Below the pieces are notes generated by a model, which was not told where the DNA came from, did not search any database, and saw nothing but the letters and a program-made list of their open reading frames with translations. Shown piece after piece: positions 21,663-31,295 of a DNA stretch of 64,000 nt (its first letter is position 1; the number at the start of each line of letters is the position of its first letter). The DNA is taken from contig OZ024870.1 in the NCBI GenBank assembly GCA_964017185.1, positions 36,066,139-36,130,138 on the forward strand, written 5' to 3'. Source of the stretch: Rugalucina vietnamica. Taxonomy: Eukaryota > Mollusca > Bivalvia > Lucinida > Lucinidae. Position numbers and translations under genes: made by a program.

Positions 21663-21900
21663 TTTTAATGGGATCCTAAATTGTCATTTTAGTTTAAATT
21701 TTCAAAATGAAAGTGAAAATGTGATTTTTTTGCGCCGCAGGAAATCGGTTGAAACTGGTCTAAACTTCCTGTTCCGGTGAGCTGGTCCACTAGTTGTACT
21801 AACTTCCGGACTTTGGTAAAGTACCGAGGTCAAGTGTTTATCTTCTTGTAAACACACCTCATCTAGAAATTGATGTTGTCTCAGGATCACCAGCGAGGTT
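21663..21900 (-). promoter_or_regulatory. Probable RANBP2 promoter / 5' UTR region
   Basis: The 240 bp upstream of the start codon contain an exact ETS site, ACTTCCGG (21802-21809; CCGGAAGT on the gene strand), and two more GGAA cores (ACTTCCTG, TTCCGG at 21764-21777). ETS sites near the start are typical of housekeeping promoters. No TATA box is evident. The transcription start is unknown. Confidence 0.45.
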
Positions 21901-22205
21901 CATAGTATAAAAATACAAAGACGGAGCCGAAGAATATCATGGCAAAATCTTTTGTTCAAACACAGAGTTCAGTTTCATATTTAAAGCTGTAAGATGATCA
22001 TAGGTCTGGCTACAGATTACTGGTATATTCTGAATGGTCGTACCGTGGAACAATCCTTTAAAACATTTACAAAGCATGCGCATGCATTTACAGTTCTGTG
22101 CGACATTAAAATAAATCACTTCAAAGCTTCTTTAAAACAGTGACAATAAATGAATATCAAAAGTGAATAAATTTGATATTTTAAGTCAATTTAATACTGC
22201 GCATA

Positions 22206-22970
22206 AGCCCCGTTTACACATTCACGGTTTTCTCTACGATTCACCACGATATATCCCGATTTCTCATAGTCAGAAAAATCGGGGTGAATCGTGGTGAATC
22301 GTGGCGAAAAGTGGAAATATTCAGTGTGACTACGATTCCAGTAAGAATGTCCACGATATTAGTACGGTGTCTGTAAAAAGGTATCGCTACGAATCAATGA
22401 CGATTCATGACGGCAACGCTACGGTCAAGGAGGATTAACCACGGTGGCACAACGAACGCTCACGGTGCATGTACGGTTCGATACGGTACTAGTACGATTC
22501 ACGGCGGTAGCCGTCGTTGCCAATCGTGGAGCTCCGTAGCGAAACCGTGGAGGATTCGTAGGACAACCGTACACAATTCGTGGTGAATCGTGAGAGTTCG
22601 TGGTGTCAAAGATTCCAAGGTTTCGCTACGGAGCTCCACGATTGGCTACGATCTCTCACGAATAGCCGCGAATATAGCTACGGTGTCAGTACGGATAAGC
22701 ACGATTCCGCTACGGTTGCGCTACGAATTAGGCCACGCCCAATTACCATCACGATTCGCCACGATACGCCACGAATGTTTTAAACAGTTTAAAACTTCCG
22801 TAGCGCTACCGTGGAGTTTCCCGAATCATCACGATTCATCAAGATTAACCACGAATCACCACGGTTCTACTATGAATCACTACGGTACACCACGGTACAC
22901 GACTATTTTACAAATCGTGGCGAATCGTAGCGGCACCGTAGCCAAAAATCGTGAATGTGTAAACGGGGCT
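22206..22970. mobile_element. CpG-rich TIR element 1 (TA-flanked)
   Basis: Termini AGCCCCGTTTACACATTCACG and its complement flank 765 bp built almost wholly from variants of CACGATTCG, CTACGG and CACGAATC. TA lies on both sides (22204-22205, 22971-22972). No plausible protein is encoded. The interior is dense in short words that pair with each other on the opposite strand. Confidence 0.8.
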
Positions 22971-23078
22971 TAATACTCAGTAGGTCTAATGAGGGTGACG
23001 CAGTATCCATTTTTGGGGGTTGTGTACGAATTAAAATCATAAATACATTAAAACCAATCATATCTTGTAGCATAACAT

Positions 23079-24537
23079 GGACCTTTGCATGAGCAAAGCA
23101 ACAGTTTGGGTTTCCAACAGGTCAGACACAAATCAGGCTGTACAGGGCATAGAAGAAGATTTTGGAAGTAATACCCCCATTCCACTGGGCGGCGTTTCCA
23201 CTACGTTTCCAAATATGGGCATAAAATACCGTGAAACGTAGAGAGGGCGCCAGAAGCGTAGTCGAAACGCCTTGATCGTAGTTGAAACGTGAAGGCCACC
23301 CAAATTTGAAAGTTTTGACCCTGCTCAAAAATTTAAAACTTTAACGTAGAGAGAACTCCGTGGACTCGAAACGCAGTGGAAGCGTAGTAAAAGCGTAGTA
23401 AGAACAGCATTAGCGTAGCAGTATCGTAGCCGTAGCGTGCATAACGTAGAAGAAGCGTAGCAGCATCGCAGTAAAAGCGTAGCGATATTTGTCCACGATT
23501 CCAGTACGCTTCTCCTACGCTTTGGGCGCATCCCTCTACGCTATGTACGTCCTTGCCACGCTACTCACGCTTTCATTACGATTCCACCAAATTACCAATA
23601 CCAACCAACGCGCTTCTTCTACGCTTCCAGTACGTTCTTGTCGTTTTGACTACGTTACCACTACGCTTCCACTGCGCTCTTGGCGTCTTGACTGCGTTAC
23701 CACTACGCTTCTACTACGCGCTTGGCGTTTGAGCTAAGTAGAAAGCACGTGCCAACCAGGGTATAAACACGTCACCTGTTTTAGCATTGTCTTTATTGTT
23801 AAATGTTAATTTAAGCAATCCACTTCAAAGAAAATGCCACCTCGAAAGGGAAGAAAAGAATACGGTACTAGTACTGCCACCCAGCCCCCGACAATTGAAC
23901 CGCAGCAAGAGCCTACTCCAGAAGATGCTTCGCGGCGTCAGTTCGAACAGGATATACCCCCTCCCCAACTCGAAGTTGAATCCCAACTTTATTATCGCAA
24001 TCTGCAACACAGCCACTGGTACCATGCGGTTCGTTTTCTTTGAAGACTTGTTGTCAAATGCTGAGAAAGATCTTAACTTGTTGAGTTTTCATGGACAAAA
24101 CGCAACAGAAACGCGGTGCCTGAGCTCCAAACGTAGAAAGGACGCAACAGGAACGTAGTAAGCGTAGGCAAAGCGTAGTCAAAGCGTAGACAGAAATCCC
24201 TTGACGTCGTGAAAGCGTAGCTGGTGCGGCTTGGGGATTCCTAATAAAGCGCCGTAGAAGCGCTGTAGTAGCGCGACAAGAACGTCGCTAGCGTAGCGAG
24301 AACGTAGTCGAAGCGTACTAGAAGCGTACTAAAAGCGTGGGAATCCTAATTTTTTTCACAAGACGGCGCTTCCACGGCGTTTCACAAGTTTTTTAAGAAC
24401 GCCATGAACGTAGTGGAAACGCCGTCTAGTGGAATGGGGGTATAAGCGGCGAAGAGGAATTGTGCTGTTTACCGCGAAGCTGGTCTGCCCCTTTGTTTTC
24501 GCATTGGCAAATTGTTGGTTTTCTTATGTGACGGCTC
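23079..24537 (-). mobile_element. GAGCC-family MITE, copy 11, split by a nested insertion
   Basis: The left part (23079-23171) and right part (24446-24537) form one diverged reverse-oriented MITE. ACAT flanks both outer ends (23075-23078, 24538-24541) although they are 1.46 kb apart, so the two parts were a single insertion. Confidence 0.87.
23172..24442. mobile_element. CpG-rich TIR element 2 with TAA duplication (PIF/Harbinger-like), nested
   Basis: Inverted ends TACCCCCATTCCACT and AGTGGAATGGGGGTA, continuing as GGCGGCGTTTCCACTACGTT and its near complement. Flanking TAA (23169-23171 and 24443-24445) is the 3-bp TWA duplication typical of PIF/Harbinger transposons. The interior is mostly variants of GCGTAG/CTACGC. 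No transposase is visible, so it is non-autonomous. Confidence 0.82.
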
Positions 24538-24541
24538 ACAT

Positions 24542-25160
24542 TATAAAGCAATATGCATATAAAGTAAGAATAGAGGGGCCAGGAATCGATGCAATTAAAA
24601 TTAAAGTCCAAACATATGCAGCGGGTGGGAAAGAAAATACGTAAAACACAACAAAACATTTTCCGACAACACACTTGAAGAGCAGCATGACTAGCTCTTT
24701 CCCAACAAAGAAGCCATCCGGCTAGGTTTCAACAGGAACGAAAGGGAACGCGTACGACAGAGAGGTAGGCACAATAAACAGTAGTATAATGAAGATAAAC
24801 CACTTTTCCTGGGACACCGATCTGGTTGACCTTTTAACTTTGGTTTGCACTTCTTGTTGGCAATTTCAGAATATGCCGTTACTTACGGCTTGACACACGT
24901 TGCTTGACGTTGGTTTAAACAATATTTATTTCGTATCAAGTACATGGGTATATATACAATGTCATGTGAGACAGGATCTGACATTAAGCATAAAGCTTTT
25001 GTCAAAGTCATTTCCTGTGAATCAAAATGAAGCACATTGTTTATATAATGGAAGGTACTCGAAGAATATATAATGGTATGTCAAAAATAACACTAACATA
25101 TGTTGCTTGACGTTGCTATACGCCGGTACGCAAGCATGCTTATTTTTTATAGGTTCGGCG
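24542..25160. other. Intergenic, no gene seen
   Basis: AT-rich sequence without long frames, tRNA or recognised repeat apart from short words shared with 40240-40320 (GATGACTAGCTCTTTCCC and AAGCCATCCGG-like), which suggests another unclassified dispersed repeat. Confidence 0.5.
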
Positions 25161-25164
25161 TATC

Positions 25165-25320
25165 TCGGTTGGTTGGTTGAGTGAGGTTTAACGTCCAACC
25201 AACAGCTAAGGTCATATGGAGACGGGACCTCGATTTATAGTCCCATCCGACGGAAATCGAAATCTGCGACCCCTGGTTTACAAGGTGAGTGACATAACCA
25301 CTGCACCAAGGAGGCTTCTC
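25165..25320 (+). repeat. Dispersed repeat containing an empty MITE site
   Basis: Resembles the repeat at 8640-8983. Here AACAGCTAAGGTCATATGGA runs without interruption (25201-25220) and serves as the unoccupied counterpart of the MITE copy 3 insertion. Confidence 0.6.
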
Positions 25321-25409
25321 TGCGTATCTCGGGCATGTGCCTTACACGTTACGAATAAGTTCAACTTGCGTTACATGTGCGTTGAATACGCTAAGAACGC
25401 ATAAAATAT

Positions 25410-25641
25410 GAGCCACCTCGTGAGAAAACCAACAATCTGCCTAGGCGAAAACAAAGGCGCAGATCAGCTTCACAGTAACTGCGAGGCTGATCAGCGCCTT
25501 TGTTTTCGCTACTCGGATAGAACAATTCCTCCTCTACTTAAGTCCAAAATTTCAAGCTTCTAGCTCTTTTCTATAACTGTACAGATCGGTTTGTGTCGAA
25601 CCTGGTCGGAAGCCACGTTGTTGGTTTTCTCACGAGACGTC
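25410..25641 (+). mobile_element. GAGCC-family MITE, copy 12
   Basis: Forward copy with ATAT at the left and ACAT at the right; the right terminus has changed to GACGTC. Confidence 0.85.
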
Positions 25642-25677
25642 ACATAAATTACTTTCCGTGCACTTTAAATGTTTCAG

Positions 25678-25800
25678 AATCAGAATAGTTTACTGGTGAA
25701 ATGTCAAGTTGACAATACCATTTCCACTCCGTCCCGACATGACTGAAAAATGTTGACTGGGATGTTAAGCCTCAACACAAACAAAAACCAATACCACACC
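25678..25800 (+). mobile_element. SINE family A, 3' fragment
   Basis: Contains CCGTCCCGACATGACTGAAA and TTGACTGGGATGTTAAGCCT followed by a CAAAC-rich tail, the 3' half of the family seen whole at 42392-42577. The tRNA-like head is not recognisable. Confidence 0.65.
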
Positions 25801-26075
25801 AGGGCAACCGGAGATAACCGGAGAAAATATATAGCATGGAAAGTGCCGTACGTGGGGATGGTCTAGCATCTAGGGCAACCTCTCAAGCTACATAACTGTA
25901 TTATAACTTTAATCTCGAGATTAGGGTTGACATGAATTACTTAATGATCCCTGCACGTGCGCGATTAAACACTACTCAGCCTCAGGACAGGGGGTATCGA
26001 CCAACTGGGAGAGTGTCAAAACACAAATATTCCTGATAAACTGAAGGGGATGTGCGCTGCGATGTGTGATTCAGA

Positions 26076-26288
26076 ATGGCTACAGTAAGAAATTTTATTA
26101 TTGCATGTTTTTCTTCATCATTTGTTCGTCCGCTTTTCGGTCAGAACCCTCTAACAAATACACACATCTACTCCGCCGCATCAATGGTGGTGGGGTTTTG
26201 GCATTACGAAAAACGCCCATACAATATACAGAAAACTTTTTGGTTGCGCATTTTTGCGTTTTCACCGTACGCAATGACGTTTGTGTGA
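26076..26288 (+). CDS. Small 70-aa ORF, unrecognised, doubtful
   Basis: ATG in a strong context (A at -3, G at +4) opens MATVRNFIIACFSSSFVRPL and ends with a hydrophobic tail (FWLRIFAFSPYAMTFV). Residue use resembles small membrane proteins, but no family is recognised and no flanking splice or poly-A signal supports it. It may be a chance frame between repeats. Confidence 0.2.
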   Translation: MATVRNFIIACFSSSFVRPLFGQNPLTNTHIYSAASMVVGFWHYEKRPYNIQKTFWLRIFAFSPYAMTFV

Positions 26289-26476
26289 CCATTTAAAACA
26301 CATAGATAAACAAGATGCAAATCTAAAATATGACAAAGTAAAACGAAATGCCAAGTAAGGAACGAGTCCACCGAATCACTTTGCCTGGTGATAGTTTTGG
26401 TTTTATTTCATTTGTTTTTTCTAGACTGTCGCTTTCCGTCTGTCTCTCATGTCTTTGCAGGCACATTCAACTCTAG

Positions 26477-26661
26477 GGAAGCGCGGTGTCGTAGTGGTAG
26501 AGCATCGGACACCGTGTTGTGCCAGCTTTGAGCATGGCACATTAAAACCCCAGAGTACTGGTTAATACCCAGAAAATGGTTGCTCCGTCTCGACATGACT
26601 GAAAAATGTTGACTGGGACGTTAAATCCGTCAAAACAAACAAAAAACAAACAAACAAAATG
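26477..26661 (+). mobile_element. tRNA-derived SINE family A, full copy
   Basis: The head GGAAGCGCGGTGTCGTAGTG resembles the GTGGTGTAGTGGTAGAGC tRNA-like head at 42392. The shared 3' body CGACATGACTGAAAAATGTT and a CAAA-rich tail follow. Flanked by the 11-bp duplication TTCAACTCTAG (26466-26476 and 26662-26672), the mark of LINE-driven insertion. Confidence 0.88.
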
Positions 26662-27025
26662 TTCAACTCTAGAAAACAAACGTACAACTGACGGAAACTT
26701 TTCGTGTTTCATTTTGTTTTACCCTTTTGTCTACGAAATTCCTCAACACGCCGGCAGCGCAATATCAATGCCATGAAATCTTAATGCGCGCTCCAAGAGC
26801 GCTATCAAAGCGCAGTGAAAGGGTCGTGATAGCGCAACAAAATCCCAACAAGATGTTCGTAGAAACGCGACAAGACGCCGTGCGACACACTGATGATAGA
26901 TCGGAGCTGTGACTGGCAATATTTCTCACAAAAGAAACACTCTTTTGCTTGCGATCTCCCCCGATGTCAAGTCTTGAACATTTCAGAACTCCGTGCTTAC
27001 GAGTTAGGGACGCCTCTATTACATA

Positions 27026-27176
27026 GCGTGCGTTCGGGGTTCTCCCAATGGAACCATTGGTTGGTAGCATTTGTCCCATTTGCACCAATTTCTTTACCGA
27101 AGGTACCATTGGCAATTTTAAAAATTGGTACAAGTGGTACCAACCAATGGTACCATTGGAGAACCCCGAACACGCG
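27026..27176. mobile_element. Short foldback MITE (about 150 bp)
   Basis: The left arm with TTCGGGGTTCTCC and CCATTGGTTGGTA is mirrored by TACCAACCAATGG and GGAGAACCCCGAA. Noncoding; it could fold as one hairpin. Confidence 0.7.
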
Positions 27177-27239
27177 CATATTTTTCGTTCTTTTCCCAAT
27201 CCTGTCAGGGAAACTTGTCGACGATACCGTGATCTTGCT

Positions 27240-27770
27240 AAAACCGCTGTCACACTATCGCGTATCGACTCACGTATCTACGGCGTATCAAGATACGAAA
27301 GGTACGTCACGCGTACGTCGTACATACGTGAGCATACGTAGCTCATACTCCTCGATACGTAGCTCATACTCCTCATACGCCGAGGTGCTACGTTTTTTAT
27401 GTGTGCACTAAAAAATTCGTAGCACGTACGTGGCAGGTCCGATACGCCGTACATACGTCACACATACGTGGTACATACGAAAGCAACGTGGCAGGTACGC
27501 CGTAGATACGTAGCTCATACTCCTCATACGCCACACGTACGTCGCGGCTAACATGCCACGTAACCGTGACGTATGTACAACGTACCTTTCGTATCTGCTA
27601 CGTATGTGTGACGTATGTGTGGCGTATCCTCGACTCTCTTTTCGTATCTACGGCGTATCAGCGACGAACGAGTGGCGTATCTCGCGTATCAATGGCGTAT
27701 GTGCTACGTATGTCCTACGTACGTTTCGCTGCTGTGGAGTATGTATTAGGAGTATTAAGAATATTTTGTG
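27240..27770. mobile_element. CpG-rich TACG-word element 3
   Basis: Starts near CTGTCACACTATCGCGTATC and consists mostly of variants of TACGTACG, GATACG and CGTATC. Its left end matches the reverse of the element at 30545-30845. The right boundary is not clear. Short ORFs here are by-products of the repeated words. Confidence 0.55.
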
Positions 27771-27927
27771 GCGTTCTAAGAGAATTTTAATGCTTCTATA
27801 CACTTGTTGTAGCCATAGCGGATCTGAAGATGATCCGGATCAAAATAATTTTCAAAAGAATTTTACAAAAACATAAAACAAGATTTTTTTAAAACGAACT
27901 TGGCCACTTGACTCTTGATTCAACTAT

Positions 27928-28684
27928 AGTCCAATTCGCATGCGCCAAAAATACACACGTGTAAATATACTCCGGTGTGCAAATTTTACTCGGGGTAAGT
28001 AAATGGCGCATGCGAACGCAAATACACACCGGAGTATATTTACATATGGGTAAATTTACTCCTGGGTCTGACCAGATGCAAATTTTATTTTTACAAATAC
28101 ACACGTGTAAATTTACTATTATGTCCCATGCGAACGCAAAGTAAAATTTACCCATGAGTATTTTTATCTCAAGTCAATATTCTGCTTTTAGATAACGAAT
28201 TTTCACATTTTTTGTTCATAACTGATTATATGACAGTTGCTGAAACTGTGGACATTGTTGCTAAATAAGAGTTTATTGCCATTCATAACATTTTAGATCA
28301 TATGGAGTGCAAACAGCTACACTATTTCTTCATCATTCTTGGTTAGGATTCTTGGGGCATTTTAACAGTAATTCCTTGTAAAAGGATGAAAAAAGGGAAC
28401 TGTATAACTGCTAAGGTTATGCCTGACCATTACAATGATTCCCCTCTGCTGTCAAAGTCTACATGAACAACTTGAAGCAGCTCTTCTTGTTTTGCAAATA
28501 CAGAAAACTTAAATGAACAGGTTTTAATCCAGAAATGATAAATTTACCTACAAAAATACTCCTGGCGATAAAACCCATGCGAACGCAATTTAAATTTACT
28601 CTCAGGTTGATTTGCACACCGGAGTATAAATACACACCGGAGTATATTTACACGCGTGTATTTTTTGCGCATGCGAATTGGACT
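27928..28684. mobile_element. 757-bp TIR element
   Basis: Inverted ends AGTCCAATTCGCATGCGC and its complement, continuing as TACACACGTGTAAATATACT. The interior contains repeated CACACCGGAGTAT words and no gene. The target duplication is not clear. Confidence 0.75.
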
Positions 28685-28719
28685 TAAGTTTCATTCCATC
28701 GGTCAATGATCGTGGATAA

Positions 28720-28727
28720 TGACGTCA
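28720..28727. promoter_or_regulatory. Single CRE (TGACGTCA)
   Basis: Perfect CREB/ATF palindrome 38 bp before a candidate start codon at 28765 and outside any recognised repeat. Confidence 0.35.
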
Positions 28728-28764
28728 ACATCTTGTTCACGCCAATGGTTCCCGGCTCATATAC

Positions 28765-28836
28765 ATGAACACGATGGAAAAAGCTTCCTTTTACACACGG
28801 CGGTTCGCCGAATTTCTCGAAAATGAAAGGTACCAT
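28765..28836 (+). CDS. Candidate first exon for the downstream membrane-protein gene
   Basis: ATG opens 24 codons (MNTMEKASFYTRRFAEFLEN then ERYH), ending in phase 0 at a textbook donor GTAAGT (28837). The acceptor at 31286 also reads in phase 0 (TFVMATST...), so the two join in frame. Nothing else proves the link. If real it serves only the first of the two gene copies directly, because it lies outside the duplicated unit. The gene could instead start at 31296. Confidence 0.35.
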
Positions 28837-29738
28837 GTAAGTTATCTTTCGATATTGGTTGCTAATATTTTCCCCAATTATTTTCTGTCATGTTGACGAA
28901 GTTTCCGTCCTAAAATCGAATATTACGATATATTTAGTTAGAAACTTTGAAATGGTATCATTGTAGTTACTCCGAATCACGTTTAACCGCATACTGTCAT
29001 TTTATGCTCTCAAAGGACTTGTATTGTTTGATGTTTGTAACTAAAGGTATATTTTTACATTCTATGTATTTATATTATAAAATTAAGGGTAAACTATGAA
29101 ATAATCTGCGTTTTTAACAAGCATCATATACTATTCCGACGTTATTCAGATCACCCTTGGTAAATCGTGTGTTCGGTGGGGGTGGGGTTGAGCAAACATG
29201 GCTATGGGAAAATGACGCCGAAAAAGGCACATGTTTTGGTCCTCGTAATATTTCATAAGGTTCACTGTATGACTACATGCAAAGAATTTGAAGAATAAAC
29301 CCATCGGTGGTGATATATAGTCCATGATTCGGATTACCTCCAACTGATCCGCATTGACTTCAACTATGCATATACTTTCACGCTCCAGTGGTCACAGTCG
29401 CGCGCTTGATCAAAAATGAAAAGCATTACAGATGATGAGGAACAAAAATGGCTTCAAGATAATTCTGAGTTTATTATACTCAAATCATTCATATGCGCAT
29501 GCGCAGCAATTTTCATGAACTTGATCCGGAATGGGTAGAATAATTGTATATATGTTTTCGTTTTTCGGCGAAGTCATGTATCAGATGTTTCTAACGATTC
29601 GGGGTGCCGTGCGGGGTTCTTTCAGGGCTACGCTTGATGTAGCCCCTGTCTTTGTTCATGTCGTCTCACGACCAGGATGGGGAGCTTGGAGATGTCCCCC
29701 CCCCCCCCACCACCACCACCACTACCACCAACACCTCG
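28837..29738. other. Intron or intergenic, no gene seen
   Basis: AT-rich sequence with no convincing frame or recognised element; it ends in a C run and CCACCACCAC simple sequence (29697-29737) directly before the duplicated unit. Confidence 0.5.
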
Positions 29739-29745
29739 TTTTTTT

Positions 29746-30399
29746 AGCTCGCCTGTACGAAAGTACAGGAAGAGCTATTGCAGTCACCCCGGCGTCGGCG
29801 TCGGCGTTGGCGTTAGCGTTAGCGTCGGCGTCGGCGTTGCTCAAAATGTTAAAGTTTTTGGTTAAAGTTTTTATGAGTCTATATCTCTTGAAGTTGTAGA
29901 TGGATCAAGTTGATACTTTGCATGTTGGTAGATATTGGTCTGAAGATTTCTGCTGAACCATCATGACCCACCTGGGTGACCTTGAGGTCAAGGTCACGGA
30001 CTTAGAAATTTTGTGTTAAAGTTTTTGGTTAAAGTTTTTATGAGTCTATATCTCTTGAAGTTGTTGATGGATCAAGTTGATACTTTGCATGTTGGTAGAT
30101 ATTGGTCTGACATTTTATTCTGTACCATCATGACCCACCTGGGTGACCTTGAGGTCAAGGTTACGGACTTAGAAGTTTTGTTTTAGAGTTTTTTGTTAAT
30201 GTTTTTATAAGTCTATATCTCTTGGATATATAGATGGATCAAGTTGATACTTTGCATGTTGGTAGATATTGGTCTGAAGTTTTATGCTGTCACGACCCAC
30301 CTGAGTGACATTGAGGTCAAGGTCTTTGGTCATAGATTTAATAGATTTAGTGGCAAAGCACAAGTCAGGCGAGCTACGCTGTCCTGCGACAGCTCTTAT
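29746..30399 (+). mobile_element. Helentron/'pearl'-like element, unit 1 copy
   Basis: Starts AGCTCGCCTGTACGAAAGTA (5' hairpin CCTGTAC/GTACAGG) then GAGCTATTGCAGTCACC and a GGCGTC/GGCGTTA microsatellite. It holds three units of about 167 bp and ends with the hairpin CGCTGTCCTGCGACAGC and CTCTTAT between T and T. Units carry GTGACCTTGA-GG-TCAAGGTCAC. Same family as 17109-19510 but with a different tandem array. The microsatellite produces a spurious Ala-rich ORF. Confidence 0.82.
29976..29997. promoter_or_regulatory. Paired ERR/SF-1-type half-sites in the element's repeat unit
   Basis: Perfect 10-bp arms GTGACCTTGA and TCAAGGTCAC are separated by two bases. TCAAGGTCA is the extended half-site recognised by ERR and NR5A receptors. 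A slightly altered copy occurs in the next unit (near 30143), and both recur in unit 2. Function is inferred. Confidence 0.4.
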
Positions 30400-30544
30400 T
30401 TTCTTTGGTGTTAATCTAGATTATCTAGATTTATCCGGTGGCATCTTCGACCTCTGATAATTGATAACTGTAATGTGCGAATTGCATGAACAAAGTGAAC
30501 ACAACCGTTAATTCTCATAGGTATTAAAAAAGCTACTGGTACAG

Positions 30545-30845
30545 AACAGATACGTCGCAGATAAGAATGGAACGTAGTACATACGCCGTAGATACGTCAC
30601 GCGTACACTTCATACGCCATACATACGTCACACGTACGTAGCACATACGCATTGATACGCCGTACATACGACAGTGAAATTCCGTACGAATACAGATACG
30701 TCACGGATACGCCACGGGAACGTAACAGGAACGTCACACGTACGTGGTACATACGTCGCTCGAGCAAAATACGGCTCAGACCTCGGCGTATCGAAATTTT
30801 CATAGATACGTGAGCGATACGCCGCTGATACGCGAATGTTTGACA
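30545..30845. mobile_element. CpG-rich TACG-word element 4, unit 1 copy
   Basis: Dense in ATACGTC, GTACG and GATACGCC. Its right end (ATACGCGAATGTTTGACAG) is the reverse of the left end of the element at 27240. Present again at about 35267-35567. Confidence 0.55.
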
Positions 30846-31078
30846 GAACTATAAGATTACTGTTTAGCGCGATCTTATTGAAAATGGCGGGATTAAGATG
30901 ATCGTAGAATTCCGCGAACTTTGAATTCTTCTAACTTTTTAGTGACCGTACAAAAGTAAGCATTAATTATTGAAGCTTTATAAATTACCTTTAATTCAAC
31001 CGCAGGGTTTAAAAATTGTTAATGGCAAGCACTTGAAGTGGTATTTCGATAGAGGCCTTTGTCATTTAGGCCTATGAT

Positions 31079-31115
<37 letters not shown>

Positions 31116-31128
31116 CTACAACTACAAC
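31079..31128. repeat. CAA microsatellite
   Basis: About 13 CAA units followed by CTACAACTACAACAG; in unit 2 (35800-35841) it is three units shorter, the clearest difference between the two copies. Confidence 0.95.
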
Positions 31129-31295
31129 AGTAAACAGCGATCTTAAAGATTGTGGTATTCGACGAGTGTCCCTGACTGAATAGTTTGGACTCCCCACTTT
31201 TGTCTTTCATGAGGCATCATTGCTTATAGGCTGTTTCTTATAAAATAGAAAGACTGTCAGGCTTTATAATTTTGCTCTCATTTCAGACTTTTGTC

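Noticed and set aside
26765-27411. Overlapping ORFs of 162 and 172 aa on opposite strands
   Set aside because: They span a foldback MITE and a CpG-rich element; composition follows the repeated words and no domain is seen.
29531-29899. 122-aa ORF with His/Pro and Ala runs, repeated in part at 34421-34621
   Set aside because: Created by CCACCACC and GGCGTC microsatellite sequence at the start of a mobile element.
31019-31210. Cys-rich 63-aa ORF on the minus strand
   Set aside because: The Cys run is the CAA microsatellite read as TGT.
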